Shown here piece after piece: positions 36,075 through 46,557 of a stretch of DNA of 64,000 nt (its first letter is position 1; every line of letters starts with the position of its first letter). The DNA lies in contig NZ_QUNO01000023.1 of the NCBI RefSeq assembly GCF_003387475.1, positions 117,216-181,215 of the forward strand, read 5' to 3'. This DNA comes from Kutzneria buriramensis (GTDB lineage Bacteria; Actinomycetota; Actinomycetes; Mycobacteriales; Pseudonocardiaceae). Under the pieces are notes generated by a model. That model was not told where the DNA came from and made no database searches. It saw only the letters and a list, made by a program, of their open reading frames with translations. Position numbers and translations under genes: made by a program.

Positions 36075-37517
36075 ATGGCCGACGTCCTGTTCACCGCCGA
36101 GGTGACAGTGCCCGCCGCCCGGGAGAACGCCTACGCCATGTTCGGCGGCGGCCGCTGGGCCGACTGGACCTTCGACGCCCGCACCGACGACCTGCGCGTC
36201 GGCGACGCCGTCCGGGTCGCCTTCCCCATCGGCGGCATGCCGCTCGCCGGCCTCGCCCGCGTCCACCGCGTGCTGCCCGGCCAGCGGATCGTGCTCCGGC
36301 ACGAGAGCCCGTGGCGCGGGCGGGTGATCATCGACTTCGAGCCGGACGGCGCCGGCACCCGCGTCCGCCTCGTGACGTCCGTCGAGGACGGCAGCATCGC
36401 GCCGCTGGCCCGGCTGCTCGGCGGCGACCTGGCCGACGACCCCGACGAGGACGTCGTCCGGATCGGGCTGCTCACCAGCTACAGCGGCAGCGCCGGCGTC
36501 TTCGGGCCGGCGGTGGAGAACTGCGCGCGGCTGGCAGTGGACGAGATCAACGCCGACGACGGCGTGAACGGCGTGCCGCTGCGGCTGATCGTCGCCGACG
36601 ACGCCACCACCCCGGCCACCGGCCTCGCCGAGCTCAAGCGCCTGCACCTGCGCCACCACGTCGACATGGTGATCGCCGTGCACACCTCGGCGACCCTGGA
36701 CGCCGTCCGCCCGTACGCGCGGCGGGTCGGGCTGCCGTACTTCTACACGCCGGTCAACGAGGGCGGGAAGCCGGCGGCGAGGTTGTTCCGCTGGGGCGAG
36801 GTGCCGGGGGAGCAGCTGGGCCAGGCGGTGCCGGCGATGATGCGCGAGCACGGCGGCAAGGGCTGGTACGTGATCGGCAACGACTACGTCTGGCCGCGGG
36901 CGGTCGGTGCCTGCGCGCGCGGGACCGTCGAGGCACAGGGCGGCCGGCTGCTCGGTGAGCGCTACGTCCCGCTGAGCACCACCGACTTCGACGAGGTGCT
37001 GGAGTCGATCGAGGACACCGGCGCCGAACTGGTCGTCAACAGCCTGGTCGGCGGGGACGCCGCCGCGTTCGAACGCCAGCTGCACGCGGCCGGCCTGCGC
37101 CGGCAGGTCCGCAGCTTCGGGGCGCTGCTCGACGAGGCCACCCGGGACCACATCGGCGACGAGGCGGCCGAGGGCATGTGGTCGGTGCTCGGCTACTTCA
37201 TGGACCTGCCGACGCCGGAGAACCAGGAATTCCTGAGCCGTTACCACGCCGCCTACGGGTCGTCCGCGCCGCCGGTCTCCAGCGTCACCGAGTCCGTCTA
37301 CGAGGGCATCCACCTGTACGCCCGCGCCGGCCGCAAGGCCGGCACCATCGAGCCGACGTCGTTGGTCGGGGCGCTGTCGGGGGTCAGCTTCAGCGGCCCG
37401 CGCGGCGAGGTCACGGTGACCCCGACCGGCCGGCTGCGGCAGCCGCTGTACCTGGCCGAGGCCGTGGCCGGCGGCTTTCGGATCAAGGCCGAGCAGGGGC
37501 TTGCCGGGATCGACTGA
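36075..37517 (+). CDS. SRPBCC domain fused to an AmiC/UrtA-like ligand-binding protein
   Basis: 480 residues. Residues 1-112 are a START/SRPBCC domain ('FTAEVTVPAARENAYAMFGG', 'VLRHESPWRGRVIIDFEP'). Residues 127-475 are a type-1 periplasmic-binding fold of the amide/urea/branched-chain amino acid class ('VVRIGLLTSYSGSAGVFGPA', 'YFYTPVNEGG', 'VTESVYEGIHLYARA'). There is no signal peptide, so like AmiC it is a cytoplasmic sensor rather than a transporter subunit. GGGGAG lies five bases before the ATG. It is followed by an amidase gene and a GAF-ANTAR gene, together resembling the AmiC-AmiE-AmiR logic (inference). Confidence 0.8.
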   Translation: MADVLFTAEVTVPAARENAYAMFGGGRWADWTFDARTDDLRVGDAVRVAFPIGGMPLAGLARVHRVLPGQRIVLRHESPWRGRVIIDFEPDGAGTRVRLVTSVEDGSIAPLARLLGGDLADDPDEDVVRIGLLTSYSGSAGVFGPAVENCARLAVDEINADDGVNGVPLRLIVADDATTPATGLAELKRLHLRHHVDMVIAVHTSATLDAVRPYARRVGLPYFYTPVNEGGKPAARLFRWGEVPGEQLGQAVPAMMREHGGKGWYVIGNDYVWPRAVGACARGTVEAQGGRLLGERYVPLSTTDFDEVLESIEDTGAELVVNSLVGGDAAAFERQLHAAGLRRQVRSFGALLDEATRDHIGDEAAEGMWSVLGYFMDLPTPENQEFLSRYHAAYGSSAPPVSSVTESVYEGIHLYARAGRKAGTIEPTSLVGALSGVSFSGPRGEVTVTPTGRLRQPLYLAEAVAGGFRIKAEQGLAGID

Positions 37518-37537
37518 CACCCAGTTTGATCATCGGT

Positions 37538-38950
37538 ATGAGCCGTTCGCGCCGGGAATGGGCCCAACCGTTCATCACCGCGGCGGTTGACGCCGTCCGC
37601 GCGGTCGACGTCGTGCCGGACGCCGCGGAGCCGTGGCAGCTGGGCCTGGTCGACGCCGCCTGCGCCATCCACGACGGCGCGCTGACGCCGTTGGAGCTGG
37701 TGGAGTCCTGCCTGGCGCGGATCGAGGCGGCGGAACCCGCCGTCGGTGCCTTCGTCTCCGTGTCGGAGGACGCCCGTTCGCAGGCGGCGTCCCTGACTGG
37801 CCGCCCGGTGCACGTTCTGCACGGCGTTCCCGTCGGCGTGAAGGACCTCATCGACATCGCCGGCACGGTGACCGCCGCCGGCACCACTGTCTTCACGGAG
37901 CCGGCGGCGGCCGACGCTCCGGTCGTGTCCGCCGTGAAAAGCGCCGGCGGCATCGTGCTGGGCAAGACCCACACCCACGAGATCGCCTTCGGCGTCTCCA
38001 CGCCGCAATCGCGCAATCCCTGGGATCCGTCGAAGATGACCTCCGGCTCGTCCGGCGGTTCCGCCGCCGCGCTCGCCGCCGGCTTCGTTCCCGCCGCGCT
38101 CGGCACCGACACCGGCGGCTCGCTGCGGCTGCCGTCGTCGTTCTGCGGGACCACCGCCATCAAGCCCACCTTCGGCCTCGTGCCCATCGACGGCGTACGG
38201 CCGCTGTCGTGGTCGCACGACGTCGTCGGCCCGATGGCCCGGGACGCCCGCGACGCGTACCTGCTGCTCAAGGTGCTGAGCGGCAGCTCGATCGGCGACC
38301 CGCTGCTGACGCTCGGCCGCCTGCCGTCCGCCGCCGGGCTCCGCGTCGGCGTTCCCGACGACTCGTTCCTGGCCGCCGCCCGGCCGGAGGTGGTGTCCGC
38401 CATGGACGGCGTCGCCGACGTGCTCGCCGATCTCGGCGCCGGCATCGTGCCGGTGCGCCTGCCCGATCCCGGCGCCTTCGGCGCGGCGTCGTCGGTGATG
38501 ATCTTCCGGGAGGCCGCCGAGATCTACCGCCCGCACGTCGACGGCGAGCCCTTCAGCCACGACGTCCAGGCGTTCCTGGAGGCCGGTCAGGACGCCGACG
38601 CCGCCGACTACGTGATGGCCCAACGGGTCCGGCGGCGGCTCATCCAGCAGGTCACCGAGGTGCTGGGCGCCGTCGACCTGCTGCTGATGCCGTCGTCACC
38701 GGTCCCCGACCTGCCGCACGGCACCGACTCGGTGGACGGCGTGCCGCTGATCCCCGTACTGACCCCGTTCATGTTCCCGGCCAGCCTCACCGGCCTGCCG
38801 GCCATCGCCTTCCCCGCCGGCGCCACCGACGCCGGCATGCCCATCGGCGCCCAGCTCGTCGGCCCCGCCCACGGCGAGGCCCTGCTGACCGGGGCGGCCG
38901 CCGCCTACCAGTCCGTGACCCCCTGGCACCTCCGCCGCCCACCGCTGTGA
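37538..38950 (+). CDS. Amidase-signature family amidase
   Basis: 470 residues. The Ser-cisSer-Lys triad is visible: Lys in 'GVPVGVKDLIDIAG', cis-Ser in 'MTSGSSGGSAAALAAG' and nucleophile Ser in 'GTDTGGSLRLPSSFCG'. It hydrolyses an amide to acid and ammonia; substrate unknown. It starts 20 bases after the AmiC-like gene. The ATG lacks a good ribosome site, so expression may depend on upstream translation or start at a nearby GTG. Confidence 0.9.
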   Translation: MSRSRREWAQPFITAAVDAVRAVDVVPDAAEPWQLGLVDAACAIHDGALTPLELVESCLARIEAAEPAVGAFVSVSEDARSQAASLTGRPVHVLHGVPVGVKDLIDIAGTVTAAGTTVFTEPAAADAPVVSAVKSAGGIVLGKTHTHEIAFGVSTPQSRNPWDPSKMTSGSSGGSAAALAAGFVPAALGTDTGGSLRLPSSFCGTTAIKPTFGLVPIDGVRPLSWSHDVVGPMARDARDAYLLLKVLSGSSIGDPLLTLGRLPSAAGLRVGVPDDSFLAAARPEVVSAMDGVADVLADLGAGIVPVRLPDPGAFGAASSVMIFREAAEIYRPHVDGEPFSHDVQAFLEAGQDADAADYVMAQRVRRRLIQQVTEVLGAVDLLLMPSSPVPDLPHGTDSVDGVPLIPVLTPFMFPASLTGLPAIAFPAGATDAGMPIGAQLVGPAHGEALLTGAAAAYQSVTPWHLRRPPL

Positions 38951-38970
38951 GCATCGCCATGCCCGACCGG

Positions 38971-39714
38971 TCAGCCGCAGAGATCGGTCCGTCCGGTCAG
39001 CACGTCGTGTGCGAGCTGGTGCAGGGGCAGGTCGTGCTCCTCGGAGACCGCCGTCAGCAGCCTCGACGCCTGGTCGATGCCGATGCGGAGCCGCCCGGCG
39101 ACCATTCCCTTGGCCTGTTCGATCTCCGTGTTCCGGCGCACCTTGTCCCTGAGTCTCTCGGCGAACTCCACCGACAGGCTCGCGTCCTGGCGCAAGGTGA
39201 CGGTCGTCAGGCCGATGTTGGCCAGTCCCTGCACCACGTGCCGGAGCCGCCGGTGCGCCGATGTGGTCTGGGCCTCGCAGAACAGCGTCAGCGCACCGAT
39301 GGTCTCCCCTCGGGTGGACGTGCTGTAGGTGCGCAGCGGTATGGCCTCGATGGCGGTCACGCCGGAGTCGGTCATCGCGGCGGCCAGGTCGAGCCAGTCG
39401 TCCCGGACCGCGCACGCGTGGGTGAGCACCACCGACTGGCCGGCGTGGTAGCACTCCTGTGTCGGCCCGGATTTGGCCTGGAGGGCGAACAGCGCCGCGA
39501 ACCGTTTGTCCTCGGGTGATCCGTCGACGGCCGGCACGCCGGCGCGGTCGTAGAGCAGAACCCCGGCCGCCGGGATGTCCAGCAGGTGGCGGGACAGGTC
39601 CGTGAGCAGGCGTGTGAAGTGACCGATGGATCGGGCGCGGGCCAGGGCCTCGGTGAACTGGGCCAGCCTTCGGGCGTGGACGTGGTCGCGGGTGTCGGAT
39701 ACCGCTGGCGGCAT
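38971..39714 (-). CDS. GAF-ANTAR RNA-binding antiterminator
   Basis: 247 residues. GAF sensor domain (about 20-170; 'LDIPAAGVLLYDRAGVPAVD', 'RGETIGALTLFCEAQ') and C-terminal ANTAR helices (about 180-240; 'LRDKVRRNTEIEQAKGMVAG', 'ASRLLTAVSEEHDLPLHQLA'). ANTAR domains bind paired hexaloop RNA hairpins and prevent termination, as AmiR does for the Pseudomonas amidase operon. AAGGA seven bases before the ATG. Convergent with the amidase gene. Confidence 0.9.
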   Translation of the reverse strand: MPPAVSDTRDHVHARRLAQFTEALARARSIGHFTRLLTDLSRHLLDIPAAGVLLYDRAGVPAVDGSPEDKRFAALFALQAKSGPTQECYHAGQSVVLTHACAVRDDWLDLAAAMTDSGVTAIEAIPLRTYSTSTRGETIGALTLFCEAQTTSAHRRLRHVVQGLANIGLTTVTLRQDASLSVEFAERLRDKVRRNTEIEQAKGMVAGRLRIGIDQASRLLTAVSEEHDLPLHQLAHDVLTGRTDLCG

Positions 39715-40136
39715 GACTGGGTCCTTCCATCCTGCTCCGTATCGCCCAGTATTTGTTTACCCTGGATGGCCCTACAGCGGCAGCCGAATGTAATGACCCG
39801 GACAGATGTCCACCCGTTTGGCGGGATGTGGCGAGCAGTGCGCTGACCCGAATAGCGCAGGGTGTTTGTACCTCAAATGAGGGAGATGGGCGTCACCTTT
39901 TCTGTGTGCGCACGGTGACCGGCTCGGCTGGTTGCCGCGGTCGACGCGGATGTCATTCGAGGATTTTCCGCGTTCCGCCTCGCGTGGAGGAATCGACGCG
40001 TGAACCGAGAATTACCGCCGTTCGGCTGGTAACCGCAGTTCGCGCATGCCTCTCGTGGTGCGAGCAGAGGGCGTGCGCTTCGATCACGCCCGATTCGACG
40101 TGGCGCCGCGCGATGAATGAAAGGCGCCGGAGTGGC
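39715..40136. other. Intergenic region with one structured element
   Basis: About 420 bases with no supported gene. The clearest structure is the interrupted hairpin at 40042-40078 (GCGCA...CCTCT...AGAGG...TGCGC), 60 bases beyond the DUF1844 gene end, a possible terminator. A ten-codon frame at 39886-39918 ('MGVTFSVCAR') follows GGGAG but is too short to support. Confidence 0.45.
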
Positions 40137-40478
40137 TCAGTACACCGGGCCCGTGTACTTCTCGCCGGGACCCTGCCCCGGCTCGTCCGGCACGGCGGAG
40201 CCCTCGCGGAACGCGCGCTGCACCGCCTGGAGGCCGTCGCGCAGCGGGGCCGCGTGCGGGCCGAGGTACTCCGCGGACGCGGTGATCAGTCCGGCGAGCG
40301 CGGTGATCAGCCGGCGGGCCTCGTCCAGGTCGCGGTGCGGGCTGGACTCGGGCTCGGTGTCGGCCAGGCCGAGCCGCTCGGCGGCGGCCGAGAGCAGCAT
40401 CACCGCCGCCCGGCTGATGATCTCCACGCTGGGCACGGCGGCCAGCTCCCGCACGTCGATTTCGGGCAGTTCCGTCAC
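40137..40478 (-). CDS. DUF1844 protein
   Basis: 113 residues, helical. It has the DUF1844 core 'SVEIISRAAVMLLSAAAERLGL' and 'DLDEARRLITALAGLITAS' and ends in a flexible 'GQGPGEKYTGPVY' tail. The gene is a regular neighbour of infC in actinomycetes, usually divergent as here; function unknown. GTG 40478 has AAGGG nine bases upstream. Confidence 0.88.
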   Translation of the reverse strand: MTELPEIDVRELAAVPSVEIISRAAVMLLSAAAERLGLADTEPESSPHRDLDEARRLITALAGLITASAEYLGPHAAPLRDGLQAVQRAFREGSAVPDEPGQGPGEKYTGPVY

Positions 40479-40488
40479 GTCTGCTACC

Positions 40489-40703
40489 CTTGCACGTGCG
40501 ACCAGCCCCCGTATGTGCGGGGGCGGCAAGTGGAGCCCCGCTCCCACCCGAGCCGCCAGCAGGCAGCCGGGTCCGGTCCTCCAGCCCAGGCTGGAGCAGC
40601 TCGACGCGGCGCGCCGGGCGATCGGAAGGAAGCGGGCCCCGCATGTCACGGACATGTGGGGCCGTTGCTGTTCCTGGCGCACGAAGGCAAGTGAAGGACG
40701 TGC
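40489..40703 (+). promoter_or_regulatory. Structured infC-rpmI-rplT leader with attenuator hairpin
   Basis: Three stem-loops precede infC. The first is CTTGC/GCAAG enclosing CCCCCG/CGGGGG (40489-40530). The second is the perfect CTCCAGCC/GGCTGGAG (40579-40596). The third is a 13-bp stem GGCCCCGCATGTC/GACATGTGGGGCC (40635-40663, one G-U pair) followed by a fairly T-rich 'gttgctgttcc'. The last looks like an intrinsic terminator, consistent with L20-type leader autoregulation known for this operon in other bacteria (inference). Confidence 0.6.
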
Positions 40704-41309
40704 ATGACAGCTCCCTCTAGTCGAGACCGTGGTGGCCCCACCTCCGCTCCCGAGGCCCGCATCAACGAGCGCATCCGGGTGCCCGAGGTCCGGCTCGTCG
40801 GACCGAACGGCGAACAGGTGGGCATCGTCCGCATCGAGGACGCGCTCCGGCTCGCCCAGGAAGCGGATCTGGACCTCGTCGAGGTCGCACCGCAGGCCCG
40901 CCCGCCGGTCTGCAAGCTCATGGACTACGGCAAGTACAAGTACGAGAGCGCGCAGAAGGCCCGCGAGTCGCGGCGCAACCAGCAGCTCACGGTGATCAAG
41001 GAGCAGAAGCTCCGGCCGAAGATCGACCCGCACGACTACGAGACGAAGAAGAACCACGTGGTTCGCTTCCTCGAGCACGGCCACAAGGTCAAGGTCACCA
41101 TCATGTTCCGCGGCCGCGAGCAGTCCCGGCCGGAGCTCGGCTTCCGGCTGCTCCAGCGGCTCGCCGAGGACGTGAACGAGCTGGGCTTCGTCGAGTCCAG
41201 CGCCAAGCAGGACGGGCGCAACATGATCATGGTGTTGGCCCCGCACAAGAGCAGCAAGACCCGGCCTATCAAGGCCACCGCCCCGGAGACCGGCTCCGAG
41301 CAGGAGTGA
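40704..41309 (+). CDS. infC: Translation initiation factor IF-3
   Basis: 201 residues. IF3-N ('[22 protein letters not shown]', '[20 protein letters not shown]') and IF3-C ('[20 protein letters not shown]', '[18 protein letters not shown]') domains, plus a C-terminal polar tail. It prevents premature 30S-50S joining and checks start codons. The ATG has AAGGA six bases upstream; the rare AUU/AUC starts of some infC genes are not needed here. First gene of the infC-rpmI-rplT operon. Confidence 0.97.
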   Translation: MTAPSSRDRGGPTSAPEARINERIRVPEVRLVGPNGEQVGIVRIEDALRLAQEADLDLVEVAPQARPPVCKLMDYGKYKYESAQKARESRRNQQLTVIKEQKLRPKIDPHDYETKKNHVVRFLEHGHKVKVTIMFRGREQSRPELGFRLLQRLAEDVNELGFVESSAKQDGRNMIMVLAPHKSSKTRPIKATAPETGSEQE

Positions 41310-41382
41310 TACCCGGGAACCCCCGAGGTACGACGACGCACCGCCGCCCACTCCGGGCGGCGGTACGACAACGAGGACGACA

Positions 41383-41577
41383 ATGCCCAAGAACAAGACG
41401 CACAGCGGCATCTCCAAGCGCGTGAAGGTGACCGGCAAGGGCAAGCTCATGCGGGAGGGCACCGGCAAGCGCCACCTGCTGGAGAAGAAGTCCAGCAAGC
41501 TGACCCGCCGCTACGCCGGCGCCAAGGAGGTCGCCAAGAGCGACGTCCCGCGCATGAAGAAGATGCTCGGCCTCTGA
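41383..41577 (+). CDS. rpmI: 50S ribosomal protein L35
   Basis: 64-residue basic protein with the family start '[20 protein letters not shown]' and '[16 protein letters not shown]'. GAGGA stands before the ATG. It sits between infC and rplT as in most bacteria. Confidence 0.97.
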   Translation: MPKNKTHSGISKRVKVTGKGKLMREGTGKRHLLEKKSSKLTRRYAGAKEVAKSDVPRMKKMLGL

Positions 41578-41649
41578 CGCGAGCGCTGTAGCCCTACGAA
41601 GACCCCCGGGGTGCCCCGAACACCCCCTTGAGATTGACAGGATGAACCA

Positions 41650-42030
41650 GTGGCACGCGTCAAGCGGGCGGTCAACGCCCAGAAGAAGCGCCGCACGACC
41701 CTGGAGCTCGCCAGCGGCTACCGCGGCCAGCGCTCCCGGCTGTACCGCAAGGCGAAGGAGCAGGTGCTCCACTCGCTCAACTACGCCTACCGGGACCGTC
41801 GCGCCCGCAAGGGTGACTTCCGGCAGCTGTGGATCACGCGTATCAACGCGGCCGCGCGCCTGAACGGCATGACCTACAACCGCTTCATCCAGGGCCTCAA
41901 GGTCGCGGGTGTCGAGGTGGACCGCAAGATCCTGGCCGAGCTCGCGGTCAACGACGCTGACGCCTTCGCCGCGCTGGTCGAGCTGGCCCGCAAGAACGTG
42001 CCGGCCCAGACCCCGGTGAGCCAGGGCTGA
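41650..42030 (+). CDS. rplT: 50S ribosomal protein L20
   Basis: 126 residues; '[20 protein letters not shown]', '[20 protein letters not shown]' and '[20 protein letters not shown]' are diagnostic. It assembles the 50S subunit and in other bacteria represses its own operon through the leader. GTG start with AGGA upstream. The methyltransferase gene follows after about 30 bases. Confidence 0.97.
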   Translation: MARVKRAVNAQKKRRTTLELASGYRGQRSRLYRKAKEQVLHSLNYAYRDRRARKGDFRQLWITRINAAARLNGMTYNRFIQGLKVAGVEVDRKILAELAVNDADAFAALVELARKNVPAQTPVSQG

Positions 42031-42062
42031 GCAAGCCGTCGACGACGCGACCCGGGGCCGGG

Positions 42063-42875
42063 GTGTTCACCGAGCGCACTCCCCGGGTCGCCGCGGCCCG
42101 CCAGCTGACCCGGCGGGCCGGTCGCGACCGGGACCGCCGCTTCCTCGCCGAGGGGGCGCAGGCCGTCCGCGAGGCGCTGGCCTGGGCGGACGCCGGCCAC
42201 GGCCGCGTGCACGAGCTGTTCGCCACGGCGATCGCCGCGCAGCGCAACGCCGAGCTGCTCGACCGGGCCGTCGACCAGGGCATTGCGGTGAGCGAGGTGA
42301 CCGACAAGGCCGCCGACGGGTTGTCCGAGACCGTGTCACCGCAAGGCCTCGTCGCCGTCTGCGACCTCGTCGACCAGCCGCTCGCCGACGCCCTGAAGGC
42401 CGCTCCCTTGCTGGTCGCCGTCCTGGTCGGGGTCTCCGACCCGGGCAACGCCGGCACGGTGCTGCGGGTGGCCGACGCCGCCGGCGCGGACGCCGTGCTG
42501 CTGGCCGGCGACACCGTCGACCCGCACAACGGCAAGTGCGTGCGGGCCTCCACGGGCAGCCTGTTCCACCTGCCGGTGGCCCGCTCGCGTGACACGAACG
42601 CGGTCTTCGCGGCCTGTCGCGCCGCCGGACTGCGTCTCGTCGCGGCCGACGGCTATGCCGAGCAGAACCTGGACCAGGCCGAACGGGCCGGCGAGCTGAC
42701 CGCGCCGACCGCGTGGGTGTTCGGCAGCGAGGCGCACGGCCTGCCCGACGACGTGCTGGCCGCGACCGACACCGCGCTGCGGGTGCCGATCCACGGACAG
42801 GCGGAAAGCCTTAACCTCGCCACCGCCGCGGCCATCTGTCTCTACACCTCGGCCCGGGTGCAGCGCTCCGCGTGA
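42063..42875 (+). CDS. SPOUT (SpoU/TrmH) RNA methyltransferase
   Basis: 270 residues. A substrate-binding N-terminal domain is followed by the trefoil-knot SAM domain: motif 1 'GVSDPGNAGTVLRVADAAGA', motif 2 'AWVFGSEAHGLPDDV', motif 3 'VPIHGQAESLNLATAAAICLY'. It 2'-O-methylates a ribose in rRNA or tRNA; the exact site is unknown. The position after rplT and before pheS is conserved in actinomycetes. The GTG start is followed by 'FTERTPRVAAARQL'. Confidence 0.92.
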   Translation: MFTERTPRVAAARQLTRRAGRDRDRRFLAEGAQAVREALAWADAGHGRVHELFATAIAAQRNAELLDRAVDQGIAVSEVTDKAADGLSETVSPQGLVAVCDLVDQPLADALKAAPLLVAVLVGVSDPGNAGTVLRVADAAGADAVLLAGDTVDPHNGKCVRASTGSLFHLPVARSRDTNAVFAACRAAGLRLVAADGYAEQNLDQAERAGELTAPTAWVFGSEAHGLPDDVLAATDTALRVPIHGQAESLNLATAAAICLYTSARVQRSA

Positions 42876-42925
42876 AATCGTTTCAGTCCGACCCTCTAGG
42901 ATCGGTCTGTTCACCACCCGCATGA

Positions 42926-44017
<1,092 letters not shown>

Positions 44018-44022
44018 GTCCC

Positions 44023-46497
44023 GTGCGCATTCCTGTCAGCTGGCTCGAGGAGCACCTGCCGCTGCCCGAGGAGACCACGCCCGAGGACGTGGCCGAGGCG
44101 CTGATCCGCATCGGCCACGAGGTCGAGGCCGTGGAGCGGCTCAGCACCGTCACCGGTCCGCTGGTGGTCGGCCTGGTGGTGGAGATCGAGGAGCTCACCG
44201 AGTTCAAGAAGCCGATCCGCTACTGCCGGGTCGAGGTCGACGAGGACCAGATCCAGGGCATCGTCTGCGGCGCCCGCAACTTCGTCGAGGGCGACCTCGT
44301 GGTGGTCGCGATGCCGGGCGCGGTGCTGCCCGGCGACTTCCAGATCGCCGAGCGCAAGACGTACGGCAAGGTCAGCCAGGGCATGATCTGCTCCGTCAAG
44401 GAGCTCGGCCTCGGCGACGACCACACCGGCATCCTGGTGCTGCCGCCCGGCACCGCGATGCCCGGCGACGACGCCAAGGGAGTGCTCCAGCTCGACGACG
44501 CCGTGCTGGAGCTGGCCATCACCCCTGACCGCGGCTACGCGCTGTCGGTCCGCGGCCTCGGCCGGGACCTGGCCTGCGCCTTCGACCTGCCGTTCGGCGA
44601 CCCGGTCGGAACCGACGTGCGGCCCGCCGACGCGCCCGTGTGGCCGGTGGACGTGCAGGACGAGGAGGGCTGCCGCCGCTTCGTGGCTCGCCGCGTGACC
44701 GGCGTGGACACCACCGCGCCGACCCCGTTCTGGATGCGTCGCCGGCTGATGCTGGCCGGCATCCGGTCCATCTCGCTGCCGGTCGACGTCACCAACTACG
44801 TGATGCTGGAGACCGGCCAGCCGCTGCACGCCTTCGACGCCAGCAAGCTGAAGGGCTCGCTGGTGGTGCGGCGGGCGCAGGAAGGCGAGAAGCTGCGCAC
44901 GCTGGACGACGTCGAGCGCACGCTGTCCACCGACGACATGATCATCTGCGACGACAGCGGCCCGGTGTCGCTGGCCGGAGTGATGGGCGGCGCGTCCACC
45001 GAGGTCGGCGACACCAGCACCGACATCCTGCTGGAGGCGGCCAACTGGGAGCCGGCGTCAATCGCCCGCACCGCGCGTCGGCACAAGCTGCCCAGCGAGG
45101 CCTCCCGCCGCTTCGAGCGCGCCGTCGACCCGGCGGTCGCCGCTGCCGCGCTGGAGCGCGCCGCCAAGCTGCTCGACGAGTTCGGCGACGGCAGCATCCA
45201 CCCCGGCCGCACCGACGTCGGCAACCCGATCCTGCCGTCCCCGGTGTCCATGCCCATCGACATGCCCGACCGCGTCGCCGGCGTCCACTACGCGCGGGGC
45301 GTCACCGCGCGGCGGCTCGGCCAGATCGGCTGCGGCATCGAGGTCACCACCAGCGACGACGGCCGGACCTTCGTCATCGCCACCCCGCCGCCGTGGCGGC
45401 CGGACCTGACCCAGCCCGCCGACCTGGTCGAGGAGGTGCTGCGGCTGGAGGGGTACCACACCATTCCCTCCGAGCTGCCGCCCGCGCCGCCCGGACGCGG
45501 CCTGACCGAGTCGCAGCGCCGTCGCCGCGCCGCCTCCCGCGCGCTGGCCGAGGCCGGCTACGCCGAGGTGCTGCCGTTCCCGTTCGTCGCGTCGAGCACC
45601 TGGGACGACTTCGGGCTGGCCGACGACGACGTGCGGCGCACCACCGTGAAGGTGCTCAACCCGCTCGAGGCCGACCACCCCGAGCTGGCCACCACGCTGC
45701 TGCCCAACATGCTGGACATGTTGCGCCGCAACGTTTCCCGTGGCCAGCGGGACCTCTCGCTGTTCCACATCGGACAGGTCTTCCTGCCCAAGGCCGAGCA
45801 GGCGACGGTGCCTTCCGTCGCCGTCGCCGGGCGGCCGTCCGAAGAGGACCTCGGCAAGCTGGAGGCCTCGCTGCCCAACCAGCCGCTGCACGCCGCCGTG
45901 GTGCTCGCCGGTCAGCGTGAGCAGGCCGGCTGGTGGGGCAAGGGGCGCGAGGCCTCGTGGGCCGACGCCGTCGAGGCCGCGCGGACCGTCGCGCACGCCT
46001 GGGGCGTCGAGCTCACCGTCGTCGCCTCCGACCTCGCCCCGTGGCACCCCGGCCGGTGCGCCGAGCTTCGCGTCGGCGGCTGGCCCGTCGGTCACGCCGG
46101 TGAGCTGCACCCCGCCGTCGTGGAGAAGCTCGGGCTGCCCAAGCGCACCTGCGCTATGGAGCTCGACCTGGACCTGCTGCCGCTGGCCGACCGCCGGCCC
46201 GTGCCGGTGATCTCGCCGTACCCGCCGGTGCTGCTGGATGTGGCGTTGGTCGTGGACGCCGCCGTCCCCGTCGCCGACGTGGCTTCCGCGCTGCGCAACG
46301 GCGGCGGCGAGCTGCTGGAGGACCTGCGGCTGTTCGACGTCTACACCGGCGAGCAGCTCGGCGAGGGCAAGCGGTCGCTGGCCTACGCCCTGCGGTTCCG
46401 CGCCCCCGACCGGACGCTCACCGTCGAGGAAGCCACCACCGCCCGCGACGCCGCCATCGCCTCCGCCGGCGAGCTCGGAGCCACCCTCCGCGCCTGA
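44023..46497 (+). CDS. pheT: Phenylalanine-tRNA ligase beta subunit
   Basis: 824 residues. tRNA-binding EMAP-like domain (about 40-155; 'VVEIEELTEFKKPIRYCRVE', 'QGIVCGARNFVEGD'), B3/B4 editing domain, B5 ('RLGQIGCGIEVTTSDDG'), the synthetase-like core and the C-terminal FDX-ACB anticodon-binding domain ('VALVVDAAVPVADVASAL', 'LAYALRFRAPDRTLTVEE'). Full length for the family. GTG start close behind pheS. A strong terminator follows. Confidence 0.97.
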   Translation: MRIPVSWLEEHLPLPEETTPEDVAEALIRIGHEVEAVERLSTVTGPLVVGLVVEIEELTEFKKPIRYCRVEVDEDQIQGIVCGARNFVEGDLVVVAMPGAVLPGDFQIAERKTYGKVSQGMICSVKELGLGDDHTGILVLPPGTAMPGDDAKGVLQLDDAVLELAITPDRGYALSVRGLGRDLACAFDLPFGDPVGTDVRPADAPVWPVDVQDEEGCRRFVARRVTGVDTTAPTPFWMRRRLMLAGIRSISLPVDVTNYVMLETGQPLHAFDASKLKGSLVVRRAQEGEKLRTLDDVERTLSTDDMIICDDSGPVSLAGVMGGASTEVGDTSTDILLEAANWEPASIARTARRHKLPSEASRRFERAVDPAVAAAALERAAKLLDEFGDGSIHPGRTDVGNPILPSPVSMPIDMPDRVAGVHYARGVTARRLGQIGCGIEVTTSDDGRTFVIATPPPWRPDLTQPADLVEEVLRLEGYHTIPSELPPAPPGRGLTESQRRRRAASRALAEAGYAEVLPFPFVASSTWDDFGLADDDVRRTTVKVLNPLEADHPELATTLLPNMLDMLRRNVSRGQRDLSLFHIGQVFLPKAEQATVPSVAVAGRPSEEDLGKLEASLPNQPLHAAVVLAGQREQAGWWGKGREASWADAVEAARTVAHAWGVELTVVASDLAPWHPGRCAELRVGGWPVGHAGELHPAVVEKLGLPKRTCAMELDLDLLPLADRRPVPVISPYPPVLLDVALVVDAAVPVADVASALRNGGGELLEDLRLFDVYTGEQLGEGKRSLAYALRFRAPDRTLTVEEATTARDAAIASAGELGATLRA

Positions 46498-46507
46498 GTT
46501 CGTGTTT

Positions 46508-46552
46508 GGAAGGGGGCTTTGCCTGCGTTCAGCGCAGGGAAAGCCTCCTTCC
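46508..46552 (+). terminator. Long hairpin terminator after pheT
   Basis: Arms of 20 bases (46508-46527 with 46533-46552) pair with a few mismatches around TTCAG: GGAAGG...CCTGCG against CGCAGG...CCTTCC. It also ends the convergent VOC gene. Confidence 0.8.
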
Positions 46553-46557
46553 CCGCA

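Noticed and set aside
39886..39918. Ten-codon frame 'MGVTFSVCAR' after GGGAG, considered as a leader peptide
   Set aside because: No target gene downstream in the same direction and spacing to GGGAG is too short.
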